The notes under the pieces were generated by a model, which was not told the DNA's origin, searched no databases, and saw nothing but the letters and a program-made list of their open reading frames with translations. 64,000 nt of DNA from Semisulcospira habei. Taxonomy: Eukaryota > Mollusca > Gastropoda > Semisulcospiridae. This document shows positions 32,714 through 44,768 of the stretch, one piece after another. Positions within the stretch are counted from its first letter, which is position 1; the number at the start of each line of letters is the position of its first letter. Position numbers and translations under genes: made by a program. The stretch is from positions 50,605,323 through 50,669,322 of the forward strand of contig BTPG01000004.1 of the NCBI GenBank assembly GCA_036245525.1. The letters run 5' to 3'.

Positions 32714-33369
32714 CTTGTGCATTATAAGTCTGCATATACATGTATTCACGTATTCTGTGCATGCTATCATCCCAAAGTCGAAGAGACAGCATATTGACTT
32801 TATGTCGGCTTTATTCATGTTATGATTTGTATTTGTGATAGGCTGTGATTGTGGACCTTACGGCCTAAAGCCATATGTCCAAAACCACAGACCAGCACTC
32901 AGTTTATCAAATACTCTGGTCAGTAATGTGAAAGATTGTACCAAGGAACAAAAATCTCAAATTTGAAACGGTAAAAGTTACAGGGTAAAATCAGTGTGCT
33001 TTAATTCCAAATGTGACCTTATTTCGAAACACAGGTGAAGTTGGTCCAAGCTAATAGGCACAATTTCTTGTGACCCCAGCTATTGCATGGGTTGACGTGT
33101 ACCTGTGTCTCTCGAGGAAAAAGGAGGCGTGAGGACCTGCTTCACAGACTCAAAAACTATTTACTTCTTCTTCTCGAACGCCGTCACACTTGGAGTTTGG
33201 CTCTCAAAATGAAATCTGTGGTCTTCTGTAGCACCTCCACAGGCCCGTACAGTTTCTCTTGTAGAGTGGTGGGCTTATGCAAAACTATTTACTTGATTAC
33301 ACCAGTATATTGTAGTAAATGTGGTTCACGAGTGTCTCGGTTACGTTTGCGTAGTTATTGTGTGATCGT

Positions 33370-33566
33370 TTAACCTGTTTAGCTCCATGGTCGCCTTCCC
33401 AGATTTTGAAAGTTACCTGACAGCTGCAGGAGATTAATTGACTATGATAATTTAAGGGTAGTGCCAGATTTGCTTCTCGCCTAGAGGTGTCAAGCTAATC
33501 TGGCACTACCCTTGAATTATCATGGTCAATCCATCTGCTGTATGGCGTCAGGGCTAAATGGGTTAA
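33370..33566. repeat. PAL-A palindromic element
   Basis: TTAA at both ends; the left arm shows point changes (TTTGCTTCTCGCC) not matched on the right. Confidence 0.82.
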
Positions 33567-34162
33567 ACATGAAAGTTTATTGATACACGGTGAACATTTT
33601 TGGTGACCCAATGTTGAAAATGACAGCACACCAATATTTTCGTGAAAATGGTACATGCCTGGCGCACAAACGTGTGCAGGTCTGTGAATTTGGACCTTGC
33701 AGCTTGAGACTAATACGTCCAAAATCACCCACCGGCACACAAATGTTGAATAAATGTGTGAATTTATTACTTTTGGGAAGATGACCCTTTTTTTAAAGAT
33801 GATTCAATATAGTATTCGACGTTCGATACGTGTTTCTTTGGTTGTACGTATATGATGCCAGATTGATGCTTGTATACCTTGCTCGGCTTTGCGTTGTTAC
33901 CAAAATTATATTTTATATATTTTTATTGCATGAATAAAATGCAAGTGAGCTGTCAAGCATTTTAAAGCTAAATGTAAATTTGTACGACAGAAATCCAAAA
34001 TTTGTGTAACTTGTTTCTGTGACAGAATTTGTGCGTGTCAGTGTGTGCGCATGAGCACAAGTATATGTTTGAGAGCGAGAGAGAGCGTATGTATATATAT
34101 CAGTAGTAGTAGCGTTTGCTGTGTTTCCTGTTAGGATGTGTTTTTTTCCTCATGTTTATTGG

Positions 34163-34353
34163 TAAATTAGCCCCATTTAGCCCTACCTCCACATTTCGAA
34201 GGTGGCAACTAATGTCTTTGTACAGTTTTGCAGGAAATGGATCAGCAATTCAAGGGTAGTGCCAAATTAGTTTGGCGACAAGCTAATCAAGCGCTACCCT
34301 TGAATCATGGTTGATCGATCTCCTGCTTTTGGGCGTCGGGGCTAAACGGGTTA
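34163..34353. repeat. PAL-A palindromic element (diverged)
   Basis: AAATTAGCCCCATTTAGCCC at the left and GGGGCTAAACGGGTTATA at the right; the inner hairpin is reduced to TTTGGCGACAAGCT. Confidence 0.75.
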
Positions 34354-34469
34354 TAAAAGATAAGAATACACACGCTTTGACAAACGCACGAACATGACGG
34401 ATCAAGGATTTGCATCAACTTCATCACCAGCCTGTACCGTTTGCGAGACCACTCACCAGGCAGACCCTT

Positions 34470-34625
34470 TCGGGGAGAACGTCGCAAGTACACTTCTATT
34501 CAAATGAGATGTTAAACATCCCCACAAGTACACTTCTATTCAAATTGAGACGTTTACCATTTCATTTGAACAAAAGTTTACTTATGGCGTACTTCCTGAG
34601 CGGGTCCGTCTGTGGAGTAATCTGG
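34470..34625. repeat. Relict of a palindrome also seen at 47226-47360
   Basis: AAGTACACTTCTATTCAAAT occurs twice here (34488 and 34526), and GGCGTACTTCCTGAGCGGG follows. The counterpart near 47240-47360 has the same blocks in an inverted-repeat arrangement. Confidence 0.55.
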
Positions 34626-34983
34626 CAAACAGTATGGGAAGTTATGCAGAAAATATCATTTAACTGACCTGTCGATCCATCTTCCACGCCATGAATACAC
34701 TGAATAGTGCTTAAAGATTGGACTATGTGAACTATTTAATCGACTGAAAGCAAAATATGTCATATGCATTGCACAGATGGATAAGTCAACAGTGGTCATA
34801 GCAAAATTAATGTCGGCCGGTTCCCTTTCTTTGTTTGGTGGAGTCATGTAATGGCTATTAGTGTCCTGTCAAATCCATCTGTCCGCACCGTTTGCCGCAT
34901 TTATTGTTACATGTAAATAATAGCTACTGCTTTAAAAATGTGCCACAAAGTGCTTTTTCTGCCCAGTGCTCTCTCAAAGCAAA

Positions 34984-35192
34984 TTAACCCATTACATCTC
35001 GAGGCTGATTTTTAAAAAAAAAGATTGCTTGTCCTATGAAGGCTACACTACAGATTACAAGATAGATCGACTGTGATAGTTTAAAGGTGGTGCCAGAATA
35101 TCTTGGCGCCCCAGGCGCCAAGCTATTCTGGCACCACCCGTGAACTGTCAAATTTATTTCAAGCAGTAGTGTATCAGGATGAAAAGGGTTAA
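34984..35192. repeat. PAL-A2 palindromic element
   Basis: TTAACCCATTACATC to GAAAAGGGTTAA, with the hairpin TTGGCGCCCCAGGCGCCAA at the centre. Confidence 0.85.
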
Positions 35193-35377
35193 TGTCAAAC
35201 ACTGCTGCCAATATTAAATAAGCTGTAGCAAACACAAGGTGAAGTGCAACATACAAGTCAGAACTACAGTATTTGAAGCATTTATTGTGTGGAGCTGAAT
35301 CAATGATTATCAGGAGTGGTAAATGAATTCCCGTATTGTTGGGAATATGTACATTTTAATATGTAACTGTGTAAGAA

Positions 35378-35430
35378 ATTTTACGGACTCTGCTGGTCAC
35401 AAAAGGCCTGACCAGCAGTGTCCGTAAAAC
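35378..35430. repeat. Short hairpin
   Basis: TTTTACGGACTCTGCTGGTC pairs with GACCAGCAGTGTCCGTAAAA around ACAAAAGGCCT. Only one mismatch is seen in 20-base arms. Confidence 0.8.
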
Positions 35431-35912
35431 ACTCCTTGCAGGCTGTTGAACATACTCCATGAACATACAATTTTCTCGAACAGACTATGGAACTTTCTGT
35501 ACTAAACACGGAAGCTTCACACGTTTTGTTTTCGAAAGGACTAAATGTAAAGAATGCAAATAAAAGGCATTAAAACAAAATCCGACACACTGATTAAAAA
35601 AAATCCGGCATGATCACAATTGTCATGGTTATAGGGTTTGAAAACATTTGTACTGCATGCACATTTGCGAAAAAAACAGTACGCCGCACAGTTTCAGTTA
35701 ATAAACTCTTGGTCTCTTTACGTCAAAACGGTTTGTGTATGTGTTTGTATGTGCTCCTTTGTTCCTTTCTTTCGTTCTTTCTTATGACGACATCAAATCA
35801 CACAACTAATATGTGTATCAGATTTGTTCCATCTGCCGACCGACTTCTGGAGCAAACGTTTAGTTGTGGCTGTTTGTCAGAACTGTTTTCATCTTGAGCG
35901 TCTGTACGCTTT

Positions 35913-36090
35913 TGAACCCAACTAGCCTCTCCACGCTACACTGCCACTGGGACTGAGAAATATCGACCATGACTGTTCAAGGTTAGTGCCAGGTTACTTG
36001 GCGCTTTCCCAGGCGCCAAGATAATCTGGCATTACCCTTGAACCGTCATGGCCAAGCCATCTCACGTAACAGCTGCAGATATTCAGCGCG
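35913..36090. repeat. PAL-A element (diverged ends)
   Basis: Inner arms GTTAGTGCCAGGTTACTTGG and CCAAGATAATCTGGCATTAC are clear; the outer arms have drifted and TTAA is lost. Confidence 0.75.
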
Positions 36091-36176
36091 TCTCGGTCAA
36101 GCTACACAAGCCTTTGTGTTTTTGAAAGTGTGAATCGTTAACGCCTGTTTGTAGGGCGTTGATTGCGCATCCGGAT

Positions 36177-36249
36177 GTGTGTGCTGGTCTGTGATTTTGG
36201 ACCTTACGGCCCATGGGTCGTAAGGTCCAAAATGACAGACAAGCACACA
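36177..36249. repeat. PAL-E palindromic element
   Basis: First copy of PAL-E: TGTGTGCTGGTCTGTGATTT and TGGACCTTACGGCCC with mirrored arms. It ends eight bases after the CARD gene stop codon, inside what must be its 3' UTR. Worn relatives lie at about 32838-32905 and 33672-33745. Confidence 0.82.
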
Positions 36250-36256
36250 ATCTGCT

Positions 36257-37399
36257 TTACTTCTTTGGCGTCGTGATAGATCTCCTGCCTCGTGCGCTTT
36301 TAGCGTCTCTCTTTGCGTCCCTTTCTTGGGGCGGTGTTTTAGCTCGCTCCTGTCTGCCGGATTTGTCATCCGTACTCGCTCGTCTAGTGGCACTGCCTTT
36401 CCTTCCTCGTGCCGATTCTGCGCGATTTGCACGACCAGCGGCCCCGTGTTTGGGATCGCTGTGAGCTATTGGAGACGAGGTCAGTCTCTCGTCAGGAGCA
36501 AATTCCAAACCGACTGCCAGAGGACCGCTGATGAGGTCTGTGCGTGTGAGTTCTGCGTCAGCGGACTGTTTAGCTGGTGCGGGCGATTTGTTGGAAGCTC
36601 GTGATCCTGTCCTGTGATGAGGATGTTCTTGTGGTTTTTGGTCGTGATGTGGCGCTGCATGGTCTGGACTTGGTTGTGGCCGTGCCCCGTGGTCCGAGCT
36701 TCGCCTTTGCGGTGCACTTGAAGTAGTAGCATGATCCCGATTTCGTCTTTGCCCATCACCGTGTGAGTTGTCTGTTTCTTGAACACTCGGCTTACGATTT
36801 GATTCTCTGTTCGGGGAGTCAGTGCTTAGCCTTCGGGTTGAATCTCTGTTTCTAGAGTCACGGAGTTCAGTATTGTCACCAGTTTCATCACGGTTTTTGT
36901 GCACCTCTGGCGTGTGTACACCTGGCTGTACTTCGCCAGATCCATTTCGGTGGGTTTTGTTAGCGTCATTTTGGTCTCTGGTATCATCAAGTGCCTGACT
37001 TTTACGACCTGATCTTTCATCTGGTAGAGCGTCTGTGGATCCACCCGCAGGTTCTCTTGGTTTGTCTGCAATTTCTGTTGATGATGGTCTGAGGGTACTG
37101 TCACCTTCAAGAAATCTTGAAGTGCTCGGGTTTTCTTTTTCTGTCGAAGACAACCTTGGACTTCCATCTCCGACGTCTGCGTTTTCAGACTTCAAGTTCT
37201 TCAAGTTTAGAATTTCTCCGGACTTCGCCTGGTCATCACCATCTTGTGTTTGACCTGGCTGCCGGGTGGCTGGCAAAGAAAAGCGACGCCTGCGGTCATC
37301 ACCTTTCTCTACAATATCCACTTTCCGTGATTCCCGAGCAGTTATCAGAGGGGGCGATGAACTCTCTGTCCGCACCAAGACCGACGAGGATTTGCCCAC
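36257..37399 (-). CDS. CARD gene exon 4 (disordered tail)
   Basis: The acceptor CTTCTCACCAG precedes VGKSSSVLVRTESS. It is 380 codons open to TAA at 36257-36259, an exceptional length for a random frame here. The first codon is GTG, so it is an internal exon start and not a translation start. Confidence 0.85.
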   Translation of the reverse strand: MGKSSSVLVRTESSSPPLITARESRKVDIVEKGDDRRRRFSLPATRQPGQTQDGDDQAKSGEILNLKNLKSENADVGDGSPRLSSTEKENPSTSRFLEGDSTLRPSSTEIADKPREPAGGSTDALPDERSGRKSQALDDTRDQNDANKTHRNGSGEVQPGVHTPEVHKNRDETGDNTELRDSRNRDSTRRLSTDSPNRESNRKPSVQETDNSHGDGQRRNRDHATTSSAPQRRSSDHGARPQPSPDHAAPHHDQKPQEHPHHRTGSRASNKSPAPAKQSADAELTRTDLISGPLAVGLEFAPDERLTSSPIAHSDPKHGAAGRANRAESARGRKGSATRRASTDDKSGRQERAKTPPQERDAKRDAKSARGRRSITTPKK

Positions 37400-40300
37400 C
37401 TGGTGAGAAGGAACAAAGCAGTTGTAGTAATGACTTTCCTAGTCACAGTCAGTTATTTCTACGATGGTGTCCATAACATCCGAACTCATGTCTGTCGACC
37501 ACGATAGTTTAACCCATTTAACCCCAAATACCACATTTCCTAAATGTAGGTGTCACCTCTGTGATGAAGCTCTATGCTCGTGCATAGTGCGCACACCGTA
37601 GGATTAGTACGGTACGGGTTTTGTTAACGGTTTGTTTGTGCCGATAGTCCGGGTGGCATGAGGCTTCACGTGGAATCTGTAAGACATGGTTAGCACGGAG
37701 TTTTAGTGAGTTCTGTTTAGTGAGTTCTAGGCAAAAGCTGTGTCTGTCAGAGGTCTAGATCGGTAGTACGGGCTGTCTTGTCGTATGGAACGGTTGTGTT
37801 TGAGATACCTAGCCCGTATTCCAAGACTCTGAAGCCTAGATTTCAGGTATGTTCTATATATGTAGTATTGATAGTTGCTTAGTTAAAGACAGTATGCATT
37901 GCTAAGAGTAATTTGCTTGTATAGTGTTGACCGGTTTTGGTTCAGCTATGTTGGTTTAGAATTCAGTGAAGTAACCGGTGTTTTTGTATACAGTTATTTA
38001 CCGAGATGGATGACTAAAGGAATGTAAGGTGTGTATGCTTAAGTCGCTATGAAGGTAGTACGTGGATGGTTAAGCATAGTCTTTTCCAGTGTATAGAGTA
38101 GTGTATAGCAAGAGTGTTAGGCTATAGTCTGTTTCAAGATAGTGACAGAGATATGGGGGTGTTACGGAAGTAGACAGTTTATGAAGCACGTGTGTGTGTG
38201 TGAACGAACGTGTGAGTTATTTGTATCAGCCAGGTTACGTGACGTTTCTCATTTATCCAATATGTGGTGTGTTTAGCAAGTGTTACGTTGGGACTTTTGT
38301 TGTCTATTCAGAGTTCTTGTAAAGAGTGGAACGACGGACGCCGAGACGTCGAGTCACAGGTGGGACCTAACGTGAGGTCATCCCTCCAGCTCTTCACTGA
38401 GAGTGAGTCTGACCGGGACCAAGACGCCCGAGTCAAAGCGAGAACTGCGCTACCGTACGAGAACGAGGACGTCCGTGCCAAAGAGACAGGACGGCAAGAA
38501 GAAGCGTACGACGAAGGACTTTCACGCCTAGACGTGAGAAGGACCAACGTAACCAGGCAATAACATCAAACAGGTTGGAGACAGTGTGAAACTAAAACCT
38601 AGCCTGGCAAAGATATTGTGATGTGTATGTGATGTATATAGCTTGATAGTGTGAGCGTTTTTTTTTTTGTATATTTATATTGTATAAAGTCACTTTAGAA
38701 AGGGAACCCGTGTGTTTGTTTTACCGCATGAATGCGCTCGTCTGAGTCAGTGGCGGTGTATGCGTCTGTTGCGTGAGAGTCTGTACGTGCGACTGTGGGC
38801 AGTCTGCGTGCGTTACAGTGGTGACCCTGTTTTAGCGGTAGGTTAAAGTATCTGCGGGCGATAGTAAGTAGCGATTTTAGAGTAGGATTGTTGCTATTTG
38901 CATGTTGATGTGTTAGATTCCCCTCTCCGATTCTAGGGGGTAAGTTCCGTAGTTTTCTGGATCTTACGAGGAATTAGTACTTGTTTCTTCCTGTTGTATG
39001 GGTAGTATTCGTTTTCCTTGCTCTTCTTTCTATCGTTCTTATTTTTCGGTCCATCTGGGCGTCAAGTAGGTCACTATTTTCTGCGTAGGTTGTTGATACT
39101 GAGTTTTCATTTTAAGTTTTGACGTTGATTGGGTTGTGATTTGTATTTTTACGTTTCAAGTTTTGGGAAGGTGTTGTAGCAAACATGGAGGTAGACCCGG
39201 TAGAGGCTTATATTAAGCAAGGCGAAAGGCTAGGTCTTAAGGACGAGAAACTTTTTGATTATGTTGAGAAGTGTAGGGATAGGGAAGATAGGGCGAGAGA
39301 GAGAGAAATTCAGAGAGAAGAGAGAGTACTAAAAGAGAAAGAGTTAGAGGTTCAGAGGGTGAGGGACGAGAAAGAATTAGAAATTCGTAAACTTAAAGAG
39401 GAGAAAGAGTTAGAAATGCAGATACTGAGAGAAGAGAAAGAGTTAGAAGCTCAGAGAGAGCGAGAAGAGAAAGAAAGAGTCTTTAAGGAGAAGGAGTTAG
39501 AAGTACAGAGAGAGAGAGAGAAGAGAAAGGAAGAGTCTTAAAGGAGAAAGAGTTAGAAGTACAGAGAGAGAAAGAAGAGAAGGAAAGAGCTCTTAAGAAA
39601 GAAGAATGAGCGTTTCAGAGAGAGAAGGACGAGAGGGAACATGCGTTAAGAGAGAAGGAACTAGAGTATCAGAGGGAAGAAAAGAGAGGCATAGAGAGGT
39701 ACAACTACAGTTAGCTCGAGATGCGGGGTCTAGAACAGCTGATAGTGATTCAGTAGGCCGGGGCATACGGAATTTTCCTAGACTGCCGATGTTTAAAGAG
39801 TCCGTGGACTCTATTGACGTTTTTTTTTGGTGTTGTTTCGAGTCTCATGCGCAGGCGTTGAGTTGGCCTTCTGCCAACTGGCCCGTTTTGCTTTCGTCTG
39901 TGCTTGAGGGTCAGGCCTTGAGTCTTTACCATAGCTTGAACGTTTCGGGGAACATAGATTACGAGACTTTGAAGGAGTGTCTTTTGCAGAAGTTCCAGTG
40001 TAATGCGGAAGGTTTTAGAGAACGCTTGAGAGCTTGTCGGCCAGAAACTGAACAGGGGAATCGTTTATGTCGTTTGGCAAACGATTGTCCCATTTGCTCG
40101 TACGTTGGGTCGAACTGTCAAAGATCGACCACACGTACGAAGCATTGTTCGATCTTATGTTGGCTGAACAGTTCTTTGGTAGCGTTTCCAAGGATCTAGC
40201 GGTATTCTTGAGGGAGCGTAACCTCAAGACTACGGACGAGTTAGTACAGAACGCGGAGGCTTTTCGGGTGGCTCATCCGACGAAAAACCTCGCGCGTAGG

Positions 40301-43300
40301 ACCGAGACACCGCCAGTCGGGTTGGTCGCTGCTAACACGACTGAGGGTTACCGGGGCATCAATACCTTACGTGGAGCCCAGCTGGTTAACGGTAGAGGTA
40401 CTTTGCGCTTTCGACGCGGTGATCGAGGTAACGGCATTGGCGGTCGCGATCCGTACGCACGAGGAGAAACATCTGGTCGTGGGTATGGTCGTGGTCGTAT
40501 GGCGAATTCGGACACTCAGTGTTTTGCGTGTCATGCATACGGTCATTTTAGTCGTGACTGTCCTAGCAGTAGTTCAGGGGCTCAGTGTTTCACCTGTCAG
40601 GGGTACGGCCATCTAGCTCATCAATGTCCTAACAGTCCTGGTATGGTGGAAGGGGCGGAGCAGCCCACTCACGTAGCCAGTTTTGCGGTCCCAGTCGGGG
40701 AGGAACCACAGCTGGGCGCAGTGTGTTCAGATGACGGAGGTGGTTGCCTACCGCTGGTGGACGGTGTGGTAAATGGATGTCTTGTTTCTGTTCTCCGTGA
40801 CTCCGGTACAACGACCGCTGGGGTCAGGCGTAGCCTAGTTAAGGAAGATCAGTTCACGGGCGAGACGCAGAAAGTAGTTTCGTTCGGAGGGAACGTAGAA
40901 ATTTGTCAGTTGGCTAAGATAGAGATTGACACCGAGTTTTTCACAGGTGATCTGGTTTCGTGTGTCATCGACGAGCCAGTAGTGGATTTAGTCCTGGGTA
41001 ACATGAAGGGTGTGCAGCCAGTCATCGGTAGAGTCGGATCGATGAAGCGAGCTCACGTTCCTCGCGGTGCAGTCGCATCAGTCGCGACGGGAGCGGCTCA
41101 GAGCAAGCGTGCTCGTGAGCAGAGAGATCGTGTTATTTCCGTCCAGAATCAGGGGATCGGTCAGCGGGCTTGGCCCAACAGTCGGGTTGGCTGGAGACGG
41201 CATACTTCTGTTGCGGACAGAAATGCGGCTCAGCACCCAATAATATGTAGGTAGATCGGAGATTGGAGTCTCGCGATTGTGTGGATTGTGTGTGGGCAGT
41301 CGTTGGATCGTTTTCATTTCTGGAGGTTTTAGCGCGTTAATTCTGTTTTGGCTTTCGCTGTGCGATCCGAGAGTGTGCGTTGAGGCTTAAGGCTGTTCTA
41401 TTTTTTTTTTTTTTTTGCTTTCTTGTAGTCTAGATAGTAAAAGTTAGTCACTTCGTGTTTTAGGATATAGTACGTCGAGTCGTCTTAAAAAGAAACTCGG
41501 TCGTTTCTTTTTTTCCCGAGGAAGGGGGAATTGTGATGAAGCTCTATGCTCGTGCATAGTGCTCACACCGTAGGATTAGTACGGTACGGGTTTTGTTAAC
41601 GGTTTGTTTGTGCCGATAGTCCGGGTGGCATGAGGCTCCACGTGGAATCTGTAAGACATGGTTAGCACGGAGTTTTAGTGAGTTCTGTTTAGTGAGTTCT
41701 AGGCAAAAGCTGTGTCTGTCAGAGGTCTAGATCGGTAGTACGGGCTGTCTTGTCGTATGGAACGGTTGTGTTTGAGATACCTAGCCCGTATTCCAAGACT
41801 CTGAAGCCTAGATTTCAGGTATGTTTCTATATATGTAGTATTGATAGTTGCTTAGTTAAAGACAGTATGCGTTGCTAAGAGTAATTTGCTTGTATAGTGT
41901 TGACCGGTTTCGGTTCAGCTATGTTGGTTTAGAATTCAGTGAAGTAACCGGTGTTTTTGTATACAGTTATTTACCGAGATGGATGACTAAAGGAATGTAA
42001 GGTGTGTATGCTTAAGTCGCTATGAAGGTAGTACGTGGATGGTTAAGCATAGTCTTTTCCAGTGTATAGAGTAGTGTATAGCAAGAGTGTTAGGCTATAG
42101 TCTGTTTCAAGATAGTGACAGAGATATGGGGGTGTTACGGAAGTAGACAGTTTATGAAGCACGTGTGTGTGTGTGAACGAACGTGTGAGTTATTTGTATC
42201 AGCCAGGTTACGTGACGTTTCTCATTTATCCAATATGTGGTGTGTTTAGCAAGTGTTACGTTGGGACTGACTTTTGTTGTCTATTCAGAGTTCTTGTAAA
42301 GAGTGGAACGACGGACGCCGAGACGTCGAGTCACAGGTGGGACCTAACGTGAGGTCATCCCTCCAGCTCTTCACTGAGAGTGAGTCTGACCGGGACCAAG
42401 ACGCCCGAGTCAAAGCGAGAACTGCGCTACCGTACGAGAACGAGGACGTCCGTGCCAAAGAGACAGGACGGCAAGAAGAAGCGTACGACGAAGGACTTTC
42501 ACGCCTAGACGTGAGAAGGACCAACGTAACCAGGCAATAACATCAAACAGGTTGGAGACAGTGTGAAACTAAAACCTAGCCTGGCAAAGATATTGTGATG
42601 TGTATGTGATGTATATAGCTTGATAGTGTGAGCGTTGTTTTGGTATATTTATGTTGTATAAAGTCACTTTAGAAAGGGAACCCGTGTGTTTGTTTTACCG
42701 CATGAATGCGCTCGTCTGAGTCAGTGGCGGTGTATGCGTCTGTTGCGTGAGAGTCTGTACGTGCGACTGTGGGCAGTCTGCGTGCGTTACACCTCACGAC
42801 TGTGCACCAGTTGCAGGTGATGGATCGACCACCATAATTCAAGGTTATTTTCAGATTACTTTTGCGCCGTTAAGCTAATCTGGCACTAACCTTGAATTAT
42901 CGTGTTCGATCCATCTCCTGCTGTAGTGCGTCTGGGCGGCTAAATAGACTAAGCCTGGTGCTAGAGTATCTTGGCGCATCTAGGTGCCAAACTATTCTGG
43001 AGCCACCCTTGAATTATAATGGTCGATCTGTCTCCTGAACGGACGCCTATCTTAATTCATTCGAGACGTACCGCATCCGATACGCGGCTTATGCCGCGTA
43101 TCCGGAGGCGGCACGTCTCGAATGAGTTAATGCATCTCGGAACTGATACCATACTAAGATTACTGATATTTAAAAAAAACAAAACAAAACAAAACAAAAA
43201 AAACCTCGACAAAGTACATTTGCGACGATAGGGTTCTGACTAGACTGACGTGCTGCATTCGGATACACGGCTTCAAATCATGTTATGCGGCCTGATGCTG

Positions 43301-44599
43301 AATGTCTCGAATGAGTGGACTGAACAGGCGGCAGGATGTTTTCACTCAGTCATGAGACGACTGTATGAATTTAAATCCGGTGATCTCTCTGCACTGACAA
43401 CGTGAAGAAAAGGCAACAAAGAGAAGCATTGGCATTTCCGTGGTGGCGGAAGGATCCGTACCGGCGGTTTACGCCGTGAGTACTCCACAGATAGATTCAC
43501 TCTGACAGCCGTACGCCACATGCACACTTCTCCTATTCAAAATTAAATCCTTAGCGTCACATTTGAATAGATGTGTAGGGGCGGATCTGGGTGGGGGGAT
43601 CCTAGGGGTTCCGGACCCCCCCCCCCTCCAGACCCAAAATTCTTTAAAATGCTATGACAAAGTCCGTCTTTGTGGGATGTTTGGACCCGCCTCCCCCCCC
43701 CCCCCCCCCCCCCCCCCCGCTGTTCGATATTTTGGCGAATGGTGAGAGTCTTAACACACGCACGAGCTCTCTCCCTATCCCTCCCCCACCCCCTCCCACC
43801 CCCCCCCCCCCCCCCCCCCCCGCTTTTTCGGCGCCTGGAAACAAGGTCTAGCGTCGGGGAGGCCTTTTGCATCAGGTTGAAGGTCCCAAACAAAACGTTG
43901 GACCCACCCCCCCCACCCCCCTCGAGGTAACTGATATGCTCCTAGTGTGTCCTTGTTATGTACTTCTCGAATCTGTCTGGGGAGTACTCCCGAAATCAAC
44001 CTTACCTTGGTTTCCTCTATGGTGTGAAAGAGCGCTGAATATCCATGCTGTAACAGAGCAGCCATGAAAGCCGAATACGCTCTTTGTCCCCTCTGCATCA
44101 GCACCCCCCACAACACGGTCCACGTGAGCGCGCGCTGGCCTGTCACGTGACCCAAGAGCTGCTGCTCCAAGCCCGATAATATACCGTTCTGCGCAAGTAT
44201 GGGAGCCACGTGACTTGGATCCACGGCTTCCTCTATGAGACGCTTATTGGCCTGCAGTCGTCTGGCGTACTCGTTCGGGTCGGGCAGAGGTTTGGGAGGT
44301 TCTCTCTTTGGTAGCTCAATCTGCAGACAGCAGAAAACATGGATGGAATGTTTTGCCTTTGGTCGTTACTAGTAACCCTCTTGTGCCTGCAGGCAGTTGA
44401 CTTGACAGTGTCGGTCGCTGCATGCACTGACAAAGGGGTTAACTGATATCATAAGATGTCACGGTAGTGAGAAGACTGAAGTTCAACTCATTGCGTGTCG
44501 GTAGCGGTTTTTGTCGCGATGATTCCGACTCCAGGAATCATCGCGACAAAAACCACTACCGACACGCAAAGGGTTAACTAATTTCAAGTCACACCGTCA

Positions 44600-44665
<66 letters not shown>

Positions 44666-44702
44666 ACACACACACACACAAACACACGCACACACACACA
44701 CA

Positions 44703-44768
<66 letters not shown>

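Larger units (their letters stand above)
29069..36256. other. Region between the converging Rab and CARD genes
   Basis: The two genes end towards each other, so both 3' UTRs lie here. An AATAAA at about 33943 and another at 35559 on the plus strand are possible Rab polyadenylation signals, but no choice can be made from sequence alone. No further coding gene was recognised; open frames are short and unrelated to known families. The stretch holds one DNA transposon copy (30109-30600) and about eight palindromic elements. Confidence 0.5.
37560..42791 (+). mobile_element. LTR retrotransposon with gag and protease only
   Basis: Two LTRs in direct orientation (1258 and 1260 bp) start TGTGATGAAGC and end GCGTTACA, with a CCTC duplication at 37556-37559 and 42792-42795 (or ACCTC if the last A is shared). 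The 2.7 kb interior encodes gag and an aspartic protease-like segment, then a non-coding stretch and a polypurine tract GAGGAAGGGGGAA. No reverse transcriptase, RNase H or integrase can be read. It is therefore non-autonomous and would need a partner's enzymes. About ten differences between LTRs point to recent insertion. It is opposite in strand to the CARD gene it sits in. Confidence 0.92.
37509..42953. repeat. PAL-A element split by an LTR retrotransposon
   Basis: The left part 37509-37559 begins TTAACCCATTTAACCCC and stops at GTGTCACCTC. The right part resumes at 42792 with CCTCACGACTGTGCACCAG and runs through the hairpin to about 42953. The retrotransposon occupies 37560-42791. Confidence 0.85.

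Noticed and set aside
34305..35256. Small minus-strand frames as 3' exons
   Set aside because: They lie across PAL-A and PAL-A2 copies and their translations come mainly from those repeats.
38308..38547. 79-residue minus-strand frame identical in both LTRs (also 42285-42524)
   Set aside because: Its identity follows from LTR identity; it is antisense to another open frame in the same place and shows no feature of its own.
43543..43930. Poly-Gly and poly-Pro proteins
   Set aside because: They are produced by C/G homopolymer runs inside a dispersed repeat; frames on both strands and in several registers look equally open.
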